A stretch of 64,000 bases of DNA from Bacillota bacterium. Lineage in GTDB: Bacteria; Bacillota; Sulfobacillia; JAIMAT01. Position 1 is the stretch's first letter, and each line of letters opens with the position of its first letter. Of the stretch, positions 16,264-25,759 are shown piece by piece. The stretch is from positions 1 to 64,000 of the forward strand of contig JAIMAT010000004.1 in assembly GCA_023511835.1 (NCBI GenBank), in the 5' to 3' direction. The position numbers were made by a program, and so were the translations under genes. The notes below the pieces were generated by a model. That model was not told the DNA's origin and searched no databases. It worked only from the letters and a program-made list of their open reading frames with translations.

Positions 16264-17097
16264 ATGATTCGTAGAACCCGTCGCCTCCGCTCGCTCTCGT
16301 TCGCCCTTCTGGCGGGCCTGCTGCTCGCCGCGGCGGGCTGCGGCGGCCAGGCGCCCGCCTCGGGGGGCGCTGCCTCCTCGGGGACGGCTTCCTCCTCCTC
16401 GTCCTCCTCCGGCGCCACCGGCAAGAGCTATCTCCAGGTGGGCACCGAGGCCGCCTACGCTCCCTTCGAGTCGGTGGACCCTGCCACCGGGAAGTACGTC
16501 GGCTTCGACATGGAGCTGATCGACGCCGTCGCCAAGGCCGCCGGCTTCGCCGGCGCCCAGATCCACAACATCAAGTGGGACGGCCTCATCCCGGCGCTCA
16601 ATGACCACGAGGTGGACGCGGTCATCTCGGCCATGACCATCACCGACGACCGCGCCAAGAGCGTCACCTTCTCCGACCCGTACTTCACCGCCGGCCAGGT
16701 GATCGGCGTCAAGCAGGGCAGCTCCATCAAGACGCCCGACGACCTGGCGGGCAAGAAGGTGGGCGTACAGGCCAACACCACCGGCGACTACGCGGCCCAG
16801 AAGGTGAAGGGAGCCATCGTAGTCCGCTACCCGCAGACGCCCGACGCCATCAACGCGCTGCTCAACGGCGACGTAGAGGCGGTGGTGATCGATGCGCCGG
16901 TCCTCTACAACTTCATCAAGGAGAACCCCGACCGCGGCGTCGTCGCCGCCGGCGAGCCCTTCACGGTGGAGTACTACGGCATCGCCATGCGCAAGGGAGA
17001 CACCGAGCTGGCGGCCAAGATCAACCAGGCGCTGGCCAAGGTGAAGGCGGACGGCACCTACCAGAAGCTCTACGACAAGTACTTCGCGGCGAAGTGA
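16264..17097 (+). CDS. Polar amino acid ABC transporter substrate-binding lipoprotein
   Basis: Protein of 277 residues from ATG 16264, with AAGGAG ten bases upstream. A basic, hydrophobic signal peptide ends in the lipobox LLAAAGC, then a Ser/Ala/Gly linker, then a family 3 solute-binding domain. Recognisable blocks are GTEAAYAPFESVD, GFDMELIDAVAKAAGF, WDGLIPALNDHEVDAVISAM, TITDDRAKSVTFSDPYF and LAGKKVGVQANTTGDYAA. Such proteins bind glutamine, arginine, histidine or similar amino acids outside the membrane. The DGLIPALNDHEVDAVISAM pattern is common in glutamine and arginine binders; the ligand is unsettled. It is the first gene of a three-gene transporter operon. Confidence 0.93.
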   Translation: MIRRTRRLRSLSFALLAGLLLAAAGCGGQAPASGGAASSGTASSSSSSSGATGKSYLQVGTEAAYAPFESVDPATGKYVGFDMELIDAVAKAAGFAGAQIHNIKWDGLIPALNDHEVDAVISAMTITDDRAKSVTFSDPYFTAGQVIGVKQGSSIKTPDDLAGKKVGVQANTTGDYAAQKVKGAIVVRYPQTPDAINALLNGDVEAVVIDAPVLYNFIKENPDRGVVAAGEPFTVEYYGIAMRKGDTELAAKINQALAKVKADGTYQKLYDKYFAAK

Positions 17098-17109
17098 GCT
17101 CGCGCGGCG

Positions 17110-17764
17110 ATGGACATCCGCTGGGACGTCGTCGCCCGTTTCCTGCCCTTTCTGCTCGAGGGCGTGCCGACCACCCTGCTGCTCTCGGTGGCCGGGATCG
17201 GCATCGCCCTCGTCTGGGGCCTGCTCCTGGCGCTGGGCCGGCTCTCGCCCAACGCCTGGTTCCAGCGGCCGGCGGCCGCCTACATCACGTTCTTCCGCGG
17301 GACGCCGCTGCTGGTGCAGATCATGCTGATCCACTACGCGGCGCCGCAGCTCTTCGGCTACCACCCGCTGCCGCCGCTGACCGACGGCATCCTTGCCCTG
17401 GGCCTCAACTCCTCGGCCTACGTGGCGGAGATCTATCGCGCCGGCATCCTCTCGGTGCCGCGGGGGCAGATGGAGGCGGCGCGCTCGCTGGGCATGAGCT
17501 ACCGGCTGGCCATGCGCCTGGTCATCCTGCCGCAGGCCTTCCGCGTGGCCGTGCCGCCGCTCTTCAACGAGTTCATCGCCCTGACCAAAGACTCGTCGCT
17601 GGTCTTCGTCCTGGGCGTCCTGGAGCTGATGAGCCGCGGCAGCGTGGCCGCGGGCACCGTCTACCGCTATCTGGAGATCTGGGTGCCGGTGGCGCTCCTC
17701 TACCTCGCCCTGACGTCCGTCTTCTCCCTGCTGGCGGGCGCGGTGGAGAGGAGGCTGGGCCTGC

Positions 17765-17790
<26 letters not shown>
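17110..17790 (+). CDS. Polar amino acid ABC transporter permease
   Basis: Protein of 226 residues with about five membrane segments. The His/Glu/Gln-type permease start is present ([20 protein letters not shown]), followed by [15 protein letters not shown] and [20 protein letters not shown]. The cytoplasmic EAA loop, [20 protein letters not shown], docks on the ATPase. The start is ATG 17110, twelve bases after the binding-protein stop. The end overlaps the ATPase gene by 26 bases, so the subunits should be made together. A single permease gene is present, which suggests a homodimeric channel. Confidence 0.93.
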
Positions 17791-18490
<700 letters not shown>

Positions 18491-18521
18491 GCGGCCGGGG
18501 GGCGGCCGGCCCAGGCCCGGC

Positions 18522-19658
18522 CTAGGCGGCGGCCGCCTCCCGCTCCAGGAAGCCCGCCACCATGGGCCCCAGCTCCTCCAGGTCGATCAGGAAGGCGTCG
18601 TGTCCGTCGTCCGCCCGCATCTCGCGGTAGCTGGCGCGCACCCCCGCGCGCCGGGCCGCCTGGTAGAGCGCGCGCACCTCCTCCGGCGGGTAGAGCCGGT
18701 CGCTGGCGATGCCGACCAGCAGCAGCTCGCCGCGAATCCGCCCCAGCGCCGCCTCCAGCCCGCCCCAGGCTCCGCCCAGGTCGTAGAGGTCCATGGCGCG
18801 GGTCAGGTAGAGGTAGGAGTTGGCGTCGAAGCGGTCGACCAGCTTCTCCCCCTGGTAGGCGAGATAGCTCTCCACGGCCAGCTGGTCGCTCCATCCGCCC
18901 TGCGGCGGGAGCTGCCAGCGGCGGCCGAACTTCCGCTCCATGGAGCCCCACGAGTGGTAGGTGATCATGGCCACCTGGCGGGCCACGGAGAGGCCGCGGA
19001 CCGGCCCCGGCGTGCCGTAGTAGTCGCCCCCGCGCCAGGCGGGATCGGCCAGGATGGCCGCCCGCTGCGCCGCTCCCCAGGCGATGGCCGTGGCCGAGTG
19101 GGCGGCCGGCGCCCCGATGGCCACCACCCGCCCCACCCGCTCGGGCGCCTCCACGGCCCAGGTGAGGGCGCGCATGCCGCCCAGCGAGCCGCCCACCACG
19201 CAGTGGAGGCGGTCGATGCCCAGCCGGTCCAGCAGGCGGATCTCCGCCCGCACCATGTCCCGCACCGTGATCAGCGGGAAGCGCAGCCCCCAGGGACGGC
19301 CGTCGGGCGCCGGAGAGGAGGGGCCGGTGGAGCCCTGGCAACCGCCCAGCACGTTCGCCGCCAGGATGAACCAGCGCTCCGTGTCGATGGGAGCGCCCGG
19401 GCCCACCATCCCCTCCCACCAGCCCGGCAGGTCGTTCTCGTCATGCGAGGCGACGTGCGCGTCGCCCGTCAGGGCGTGCTCCACCAGCACTACGTTGCCC
19501 CCGTCCGGATCGAGGCGGCCCCAACTCTCGAAGCGGAGACGGAAGGGGCCCAGCCGGCCGCCCAGCTCCAGCTCCAGGGGCGGGTCGCCCGGCTCGCCCG
19601 TTCCCAGGACGGCGAAGCCCTTCGTCGCCACGGCCACGGTGCCCGCCATGCCGCTCAC
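18522..19658 (-). CDS. metX: Homoserine O-acetyltransferase
   Basis: Protein of 378 residues of the alpha/beta-hydrolase fold. The acyl-enzyme serine is in VVGGSLGGMRALTW, and the Asp/His partners are in the C-terminal ASDRLYPPEE and DDGHDAFLIDLEELGP segments. NVVLVEHALTGDAHVA and CQGSTGPSSPAPDGRPWG are typical of MetX. It acetylates homoserine with acetyl-CoA, giving the substrate for the adjacent MetY. Several MetX-type enzymes actually use succinyl-CoA, which cannot be excluded by eye. It follows metY by seven bases, so both genes are under the SAM-I riboswitch. Confidence 0.93.
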   Translation of the reverse strand: MSGMAGTVAVATKGFAVLGTGEPGDPPLELELGGRLGPFRLRFESWGRLDPDGGNVVLVEHALTGDAHVASHDENDLPGWWEGMVGPGAPIDTERWFILAANVLGGCQGSTGPSSPAPDGRPWGLRFPLITVRDMVRAEIRLLDRLGIDRLHCVVGGSLGGMRALTWAVEAPERVGRVVAIGAPAAHSATAIAWGAAQRAAILADPAWRGGDYYGTPGPVRGLSVARQVAMITYHSWGSMERKFGRRWQLPPQGGWSDQLAVESYLAYQGEKLVDRFDANSYLYLTRAMDLYDLGGAWGGLEAALGRIRGELLLVGIASDRLYPPEEVRALYQAARRAGVRASYREMRADDGHDAFLIDLEELGPMVAGFLEREAAAA

Positions 19659-19665
19659 CGTCTTC

Positions 19666-20979
<1,314 letters not shown>

Positions 20980-21016
20980 TCACCTCGCCTCGGCCGCCGC
21001 ACTCTCGAGGGGCATG

Positions 21017-21046
21017 AAAAAGCCCCTTCTCAGGCTGAGAAGAGGC
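21017..21046 (-). terminator. SAM-I riboswitch expression-platform terminator
   Basis: On the minus strand an 11-base stem (GCCTCTTCTCA with TGAGAAGGGGC, one U-G pair, 3-base loop, 21046-21022) is followed by five T (21021-21017). It lies just after the riboswitch aptamer and about 45 bases before metY, the normal place for a SAM-controlled terminator. Confidence 0.9.
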
Positions 21047-21061
21047 GCGTGACGGGCGCTC

Positions 21062-21206
21062 TCCTCTCATCTCTCAGGCCATGCCTGCAGGAGTTGGCAC
21101 CCTGCCGGGTCGCCCCCGCGGCCGCCGTGACGACGGCCGCCGGGAGGCCACCCCGGGTTGCCGGGCTTCATCGGGCCAGTCCCTCCGCCACTCTGGATAA
21201 GAGGCT
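21062..21206 (-). ncRNA. SAM-I (S-box) riboswitch upstream of metY-metX
   Basis: The minus strand reads the S-box consensus blocks in order: CTCTTATCCAGAGTGGCGGA, GGGACTGGCCCGATGAAGCC, CGGCAACCCGG, GGTGCCAACTCCTGCAG and, closing P1, GAGAGATGAGAG. The GATGA kink-turn and the P3/P4 elements are intact; P3 is a long GC-rich hairpin. SAM binding should stabilise the aptamer and allow the terminator at 21046-21017 to form, turning off sulfhydrylase and acetyltransferase synthesis. Confidence 0.97.
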
Positions 21207-21230
21207 GCGGCACGTATTCGGTTGGGCGAC

Positions 21231-21260
21231 ACTTTAGCATCGCGGTCGCGCAGCCGTCAA
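21231..21260 (-). promoter_or_regulatory. Predicted metYX promoter
   Basis: TTGACG (21260-21255) and TAAAGT (21236-21231) with an 18-base spacer on the minus strand. Transcription would begin about 20 bases before the SAM-I aptamer. Same -35 box and spacing as the trpE and metK promoters. Confidence 0.78.
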
Positions 21261-21264
21261 CCCG

Positions 21265-21270
21265 TATAAT
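21265..21270 (+). promoter_or_regulatory. -10 box candidate for pspA
   Basis: TATAAT 70 bases before the pspA start codon, directly beside the divergent metY -35 box. The matching -35 region is poor, so another sigma factor or an activator may be involved. Confidence 0.45.
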
Positions 21271-21339
21271 TCGGCTGGACGGGGCGGCACGCGGCGGCGG
21301 AGGCGCCCGCTGCCGGCCCCGCACGGAGGTGGAGACGGC

Positions 21340-22038
21340 ATGGGTGTACTGTCCCGGTTCTCGACCGTGGTCAAGGCCAAGATCAACAAGCTGCTGGACG
21401 CCGCCGAGGACCCGCGGGAGACGCTCGACTACTCCTACGAGAAGCAGCTGGAGCAGTTGCGCCAAGTGAAACGGGGGCTGGCCGAGGTCGTCACCTCGAA
21501 GAAGCGCATCGAGCTGGAGGCGGCCCAGCTTCGCCAGGCCGCGCAGAAGCTGGAGGACCAGGCCCGCCAGGCGCTGGCCGCCGGCCGCGAGGACCTGGCG
21601 CGGACGGCGCTGGAGCGGAAGGCGGCCATCACGGGCCAGCTGGAGGGGCTCGACCAGCAGATCGCCTCGCTGGAGGCCGAGCAGCAGAAGCTGACCGACC
21701 TGGAGGTGAAGCTCCGCACCAAGGTCGAGTCCTTCCGCTCCCAGAAGGAAGTGATCAAGGCCCAGTACTCGGCCGCCGAGGCGCAGGTGCGCATCGGCGA
21801 GGCGCTCAGCGGTCTCTCCGAGGAGATGAGCGACGTCGGCCTGGCCGTGGAGCGGGCGCGCGAGAAGACGGAGAAGATGAGGGCGCGCGCCTCCGCCATC
21901 GACGAGCTCTCCCAGAGCGGCGTGCTGGAGGATCCCACCGCCTCGGACGACATCGATCGCGAACTGCGCAAGATCGCCGCCGGCAGCCAGGTGGAGAGCG
22001 ACCTGGAGCGGCTCAAGAAGGAGGTGGGCCGCCCGTGA
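21340..22038 (+). CDS. pspA: PspA/IM30 (Vipp1) family membrane-stress protein
   Basis: Protein of 232 residues with GGAGGTGG ten bases before ATG 21340. It starts with the amphipathic helix GVLSRFSTVVKAKINKLLDA and DPRETLDYSYEKQLEQL, typical of PspA, and continues as a long alpha-helical coiled coil (for example AAITGQLEGLDQQIASLEAE). PspA polymers bind the inner membrane face and repair or seal it under stress. The end overlaps pspAA by four bases. pspAB and htpX stand opposite, so the locus as a whole looks like an envelope-stress module. The regulator is not in the window. Confidence 0.94.
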   Translation: MGVLSRFSTVVKAKINKLLDAAEDPRETLDYSYEKQLEQLRQVKRGLAEVVTSKKRIELEAAQLRQAAQKLEDQARQALAAGREDLARTALERKAAITGQLEGLDQQIASLEAEQQKLTDLEVKLRTKVESFRSQKEVIKAQYSAAEAQVRIGEALSGLSEEMSDVGLAVERAREKTEKMRARASAIDELSQSGVLEDPTASDDIDRELRKIAAGSQVESDLERLKKEVGRP

Positions 22039-22319
22039 TCGTCCGCATTCAGACCGAGCACCAGTACCGCCTGGAGGGCGAGGCGCTGCGGCGCCTCGAC
22101 GAGGAGGACAACCGGCTCCTGGAGGCGGTGCGGAGCGGCGACGAGGCGGCCTTCCGCGAGGCTTTCAGCCGCGTCCTGACGCTGGTCCGGACGGAGGGAG
22201 AGCCGCTGCCGGCCACCTTCCTGGGGCCCTCCGACGTGATCCTGCCGCCGCCGGAGACGAGCCTGGAGGAGGCGCGCCAGATCCTGGCCAACTACCCGGA
22301 CGACCTGCCCGAGCGGTAG
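22035..22319 (+). CDS. pspAA: PspA-associated protein PspAA
   Basis: Protein of 94 residues starting at GTG 22035, inside the pspA stop codon. The blocks IVRIQTEHQYRLEGEALRRL, DEEDNRLLEAVRSGDEAAF and GEPLPATFLGPSDVILPPP are those of the PspAA domain found next to pspA in actinobacteria and Bacillota. It is soluble and acidic. Its function is unknown; by gene linkage it acts with PspA. Confidence 0.88.
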   Translation: MIVRIQTEHQYRLEGEALRRLDEEDNRLLEAVRSGDEAAFREAFSRVLTLVRTEGEPLPATFLGPSDVILPPPETSLEEARQILANYPDDLPER

Positions 22320-22334
22320 CCGGGCCGAAGCGAA

Positions 22335-22362
22335 GCGGGGGCCGGCCCCGGCCGGCCCCCGC
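22335..22362 (+). terminator. GC-rich hairpin between pspAA and pspAB
   Basis: A perfect 12-base stem (GCGGGGGCCGGC at 22335-22346, GCCGGCCCCCGC at 22351-22362) with loop CCCG lies 15 bases after the pspAA stop and 27 bases before the pspAB stop. There is no real T-run on either strand (CCCTTCCC on the plus side). A shared bidirectional terminator is plausible. Confidence 0.5.
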
Positions 22363-22389
22363 CCCTTCCCGGCCGCTTGCGCCGGACCG

Positions 22390-22962
22390 TCAGACGGGGC
22401 AGTCCCAGAGGGCGTACCAGCGCGTCGGATCCTCCTCCCAGGGCAGCTCCCTCTGCAGCACCGCACCCGCGCGCAGCTCCAACGCGTTGTTCCGCTTCTT
22501 GGTGCCCTCGGCGGGGACGAAGGGGTAGAAGTTGCCCCGCTTGTAGTTATAGACGAGATAGGCGCCCCGCCCCTCCTCGGTCAGGAAGCGCCAGGCGGCG
22601 GAGAGGAGCTGGCTTCCGTAACCCTTCTCCCGGAGCGTCTCCGCCGTCATGTGCACCATGGTCACCAGGTCGTCGAAGTCGGGGTCGGCCAGGATGGCCC
22701 AGCGGTAGCCGTACTCGTCGGTGCGGAAGTCCACCTGGGTGCCGCTCTCGCGCGCGCTGAAGCGGAGCAGCTCCTCCAGCTCCCCCTCCGCCCCGGCGAA
22801 ATCGCCCGACTCCACCGGCTTGTAGCAGACGCCGGCCCGGCCCGCGCTCTTCCAGCGCAGCTCCGTCTCCAGCGTCACCTGGGCCGTGGAGAGGGCGAAG
22901 AAGGCGTCGGTCTTGGGCCGTACCGGCCGGTCCCGGCCGAAGAGCGCGTCCAGGAACCCCAT
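22390..22962 (-). CDS. pspAB: PspA-associated protein PspAB
   Basis: Protein of 190 residues from ATG 22962 with GAGGAGGGGGGAG upstream. It begins MGFLDALFGRDRPVRPKTDA and has FDDLVTMVHMTAETLREKGY, AYLVYNYKRGNFYPFVPAEG and a C-terminal tryptophan-rich end (EDPTRWYALWDCPV). This matches the PspAB family as I recall it; members are found beside htpX or pspA. It is downstream of htpX in the same direction, and its end faces the pspA-pspAA pair. There are no membrane segments. Biochemical role unknown. Confidence 0.82.
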   Translation of the reverse strand: MGFLDALFGRDRPVRPKTDAFFALSTAQVTLETELRWKSAGRAGVCYKPVESGDFAGAEGELEELLRFSARESGTQVDFRTDEYGYRWAILADPDFDDLVTMVHMTAETLREKGYGSQLLSAAWRFLTEEGRGAYLVYNYKRGNFYPFVPAEGTKKRNNALELRAGAVLQRELPWEEDPTRWYALWDCPV

Positions 22963-23003
22963 GCTCCCCCCTCCTCGGACGGCCAGGCGGTCCGGCCCGC
23001 CCC

Positions 23004-23912
23004 TCAGCGCGGCCGCCCCTCCAGCTCGCGCTGCAGCCGCTCCAGCTGCTCCAGACGCCTCCGCAGCGAGGGATGCGTGGAGAAGAGCTCCATCAGGCTC
23101 TCCCCGCTCAGGGCGGGGACGATGAAGAAGGCGTTGAGCGCCTCCGCCTGGCGCAGGTCGCGCGTCGGGATGGCCTGCATGCGGCCGCTGATCTTCTGCA
23201 GCGCGCTGGCGAGGTGGGAGGGCGCCCCCGTCAGGATGGCCGATCCGCGGTCGGCGGCCAGCTCGCGATAGCGGGAGAGCGCCCGGATCAGGAAGAAGCT
23301 GATCACCCAGACCACCAGCGACGCCAGATAGATGACGATCCAGGCGACGCCCGAGTTGTTGTTCCGCTCGTTCCGGCCGCCCGCCATCCAGCCGATCAGG
23401 TAGAAGCGCTGCACGATGAAGGATGCGATGGTGGCGAAGAAGCTGGCCCAGGTGATGACCGCCACGTCGCGGTTGCGCACGTGGGTCAGCTCGTGGCCCA
23501 GGACCGCCTCCACCTCCTCCGGCTCCAGCCGGTTGAGCAGCCCGGTGGTGACGGTGACCACGGCGTTCCGCGGGTTGCGCCCGGTGGCGAAGGCGTTGGG
23601 CAGATCGGTCCGCGCCACGGCCACCCGCGGCTTGGGCAGGTCGGCCGCGGCCGCCAGCCGCTCCACCATGGCGTGGAGCTCCGGCGCCTCGGCCTCCGAG
23701 ACCTCGCGCGCCCCCATGGACCAGAGCACCAGCCGGTCCGAGAAGTAGTACTGCAGCGCCAGCATGCCGCCCACGATCACGACCAGCGAGAAGAGGTCGA
23801 CGCCCGAGTTCCAGAGCAGCAGGGCGAACGCCAGGTAGAGCGCCGCCAGGAGAAAGAGCGTCAGGAACATGCGGGCGGAGAGTCCCCAATCGTGACTGAG
23901 CCGGCGTTCCAT
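23004..23912 (-). CDS. htpX: Membrane zinc metalloprotease HtpX
   Basis: Protein of 302 residues with four hydrophobic segments (two near the N-terminus, two after the active site). The zinc site is LGHELTHVRNRDV, around residue 150, and the third ligand is the Glu in RYRELAADRGSAILTG. NAFATGRNPRNAVVTVTTGL is the usual segment before the active site. HtpX degrades damaged or misfolded membrane proteins. Placed upstream of pspAB and facing pspA-pspAA, it completes an envelope quality-control cluster. The C-terminal FSTHPSLRRRLEQLERL is typical of the family. Confidence 0.95.
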   Translation of the reverse strand: MERRLSHDWGLSARMFLTLFLLAALYLAFALLLWNSGVDLFSLVVIVGGMLALQYYFSDRLVLWSMGAREVSEAEAPELHAMVERLAAAADLPKPRVAVARTDLPNAFATGRNPRNAVVTVTTGLLNRLEPEEVEAVLGHELTHVRNRDVAVITWASFFATIASFIVQRFYLIGWMAGGRNERNNNSGVAWIVIYLASLVVWVISFFLIRALSRYRELAADRGSAILTGAPSHLASALQKISGRMQAIPTRDLRQAEALNAFFIVPALSGESLMELFSTHPSLRRRLEQLERLQRELEGRPR

Positions 23913-23970
23913 CGCGAATCCCTCCGCAGGCGGAAGACCGCCAGCACCACCATACCATAGCGCCGCGGGC

Positions 23971-24783
23971 TCACCGAGGCGCGCCGTCCTCCTCCCGCGC
24001 CCGCTCCAGGCCGCGGCGCTGGCGCTCCACCGCCACCACGAAGCGGGGCAGCGCCAGCTGCCGGCGCCAGCGGGAGGGCTCCCGTGCCAGGCGGTAGAGC
24101 CACTCCAGCCGGGCGCGGATCATCCACGCCGGCGCCCGCGGCTTCAGGCCGGCCAGCACGTCCAGCGCCCCGCCCACCCCCAGGCCGACCGCGGCACCGG
24201 TCTCCTCGCGGTGAGCCACCAGCCAGCGGGGATCCCGCCCCATGCCCATGCCGGTGACGAGAAGGTGCGGCCGGAGCGCGCGCACATGGTCCAGCACGTA
24301 ACTTTCCTCGTCCGGCGCGAAGTAGCCGTGGTAGGTACCCGCCACGCGCAGGCCCGGATGGCGTCGCTCGATGGCGCGCTGCGCCAGCTCCGCCACCTGC
24401 GGCGCGCCTCCCAGGAGGAAGAGCCGCAGCCCCCGGGAGGCCGCCTCCGCCAGGAGGCGTTCCAGCAGGTCGATGCCCGCCACCCGCTCCGGAAGGAGGT
24501 ACCCCAGGCGCCTCGCCGCCCAGAGGACGCCCACGCCGTCCGGCGTCAGCAGGTCCGCCCGCTCGAGCCAGGTGCGCAGGTGGGCGTCCGCCTGCGCCGC
24601 CATGATCATTTCCGGATTGGGCGTCAGCACCACGCGCATGCGCGGGCCGGGCCGCTCGCACCAGGCGACGATCCGCTCGACCGCCTCCTCCAGGCCGACC
24701 GCGTCCACGGGCACGCCCAGGATCCGGATGCGTTCCCCGGTTTCCGCCTGCCCCTGCAACGTCTTCCCGACCGCCCTCTCCAT
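23971..24783 (-). CDS. tagA: WecG/TagA/CpsF family glycosyltransferase
   Basis: Protein of about 270 residues from ATG 24783. An earlier ATG at 24870 would add a low-complexity Ala/Arg head that overlaps the promoter of the divergent gene. Family blocks are RIRILGVPVDAVGLEEAVER, VVLTPNPEMIMAA, LLTPDGVGVLWAAR, LFLLGGAPQVAELAQRA and LVTGMGMGRDPRWLVAHRE. Members transfer N-acetylmannosamine (or a related sugar) to GlcNAc-diphospho-undecaprenol, starting the linkage unit of wall teichoic acid or an enterobacterial-type antigen. With the UDP-GlcNAc 2-epimerase at the far right of the window, both the donor-making and transfer steps are present. The C-terminus is rich in Arg, as in membrane-associated TagA. 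Confidence 0.88.
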   Translation of the reverse strand: MERAVGKTLQGQAETGERIRILGVPVDAVGLEEAVERIVAWCERPGPRMRVVLTPNPEMIMAAQADAHLRTWLERADLLTPDGVGVLWAARRLGYLLPERVAGIDLLERLLAEAASRGLRLFLLGGAPQVAELAQRAIERRHPGLRVAGTYHGYFAPDEESYVLDHVRALRPHLLVTGMGMGRDPRWLVAHREETGAAVGLGVGGALDVLAGLKPRAPAWMIRARLEWLYRLAREPSRWRRQLALPRFVVAVERQRRGLERAREEDGAPR

Positions 24784-24853
24784 CCGCAACTTCACCGCGC
24801 TTGGCGCCGCTCGCGGAGCGGCGCGAGCCGCCGGCCGGCCGACCCTCCGCGGC

Positions 24854-24862
24854 TGGTATAAT
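24854..24862 (+). promoter_or_regulatory. Extended -10 promoter candidate for the ytxH-like gene
   Basis: TGGTATAAT fits an extended -10 (TGn TATAAT) about 90 bases before the ytxH-like start. The -35 region is GC-rich and poor. It lies inside the longest possible reading frame of the divergent tagA gene, which argues for the shorter tagA start. Confidence 0.5.
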
Positions 24863-24950
24863 TCAGCCATAGCGGGACAAGGCTGACCAGCGCCCGGTCC
24901 CGGGCCGGAGGAGGTGTCGCCGGCCTCGATCGGGCCAAGGAGGGTGGGAG

Positions 24951-25304
24951 ATGGCCCGTGAAAGCACGCTCACCACGGTGGCGGCGCTCCTGCTGGGAGC
25001 GGCGGCTGGCTTCGTGGCCGGCGTCCTGCTGGCTCCGGCGCCGGGGGCGGCAACCCGCGAGACGCTCCGTCAGCGCGCCTCCGAAAGTCTGGCCCGCGCG
25101 GGCAGCACCATCGCCGACTCCTCGCAGGGGCTCACCTCGGCCGCCGGTCACTGGGTGGAGCGCGCCCAGGGCGGTCTCGGCTCCGCCTGGGAGAGCGCCC
25201 GTAACCGGCTCGGGCTGGCGCGCGAGGCCGGCGCCGAAGAGGCCGGCGGCAGCGAGCTGCCCGGTGCGCCCGACCCGGACCCGGAGGCCGGAGGCTCGTA
25301 CTAG
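24951..25304 (+). CDS. YtxH domain protein
   Basis: Protein of 117 residues from ATG 24951, with GGAGGGTGGGAG upstream. The N-terminal segment VAALLLGAAAGFVAGVLLAP is the YtxH pattern: a glycine-rich membrane segment, then APGAATRETLRQRA. The rest is a hydrophilic, helical tail. In Bacillus related proteins are general-stress genes of unknown function. The following gene begins directly after its stop codon, so the two are co-transcribed. Confidence 0.8.
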   Translation: MARESTLTTVAALLLGAAAGFVAGVLLAPAPGAATRETLRQRASESLARAGSTIADSSQGLTSAAGHWVERAQGGLGSAWESARNRLGLAREAGAEEAGGSELPGAPDPDPEAGGSY

Positions 25305-25730
25305 ATGGCCGCGTTGACCGTCATCGCCGTCGCCACCTCCGTGATGGCGCTTGTTCTGTTCCTGGCGCTGGTGGCGATGGCGATCCTGCTGGTCCGGCTG
25401 GCGTCGGCGGTCCGCGCACTCCAGGGCGAGCTGCTCCAGCTCCGCCAGGACCTCCTGGCCACGGTCCACGACGTACGGCAGATGACCGACGACGCGGCCG
25501 CCGTGGTGCACGGCGGCCGCCGGCTGGCCGAAAAGGCGGGGAGCGCCCTCACCCTCCTCGCCCTCGGGCGCGCCTTCGGCGGCGGCGGAGGCAGCGGCCT
25601 CTGGGCCGTGCTCGGGCAGGCGGCCGCCGGCGCCCTGGCTCCGCTGGTCGGCCGTCTCGTCAGCCGACGCCTGGGCGGCGACGAGGCCGGCTCGCCCGCC
25701 CCGGGCCGGCCGGGCGAGCCCCGGCCCTGA
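25305..25730 (+). CDS. DUF948-like small membrane protein
   Basis: Protein of 141 residues whose ATG abuts the stop of the ytxH-like gene. One N-terminal membrane segment (VMALVLFLALVAMAILLVRL) is followed by a helical stretch with LLQLRQDLLATVHDVRQMTD and a glycine-rich, hydrophobic patch (ALGRAFGGGGGSGLWAVLGQ). YtxH and DUF948 proteins are often neighbours in Bacillota. This supports the assignment, which otherwise rests on the short N-terminal pattern. Function unknown. It converges with prfB; only about 30 bases separate the stops. Confidence 0.65.
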   Translation: MAALTVIAVATSVMALVLFLALVAMAILLVRLASAVRALQGELLQLRQDLLATVHDVRQMTDDAAAVVHGGRRLAEKAGSALTLLALGRAFGGGGGSGLWAVLGQAAAGALAPLVGRLVSRRLGGDEAGSPAPGRPGEPRP

Positions 25731-25759
25731 GGCGCGCGGGGCGGGCGCGGCGACCGGCG

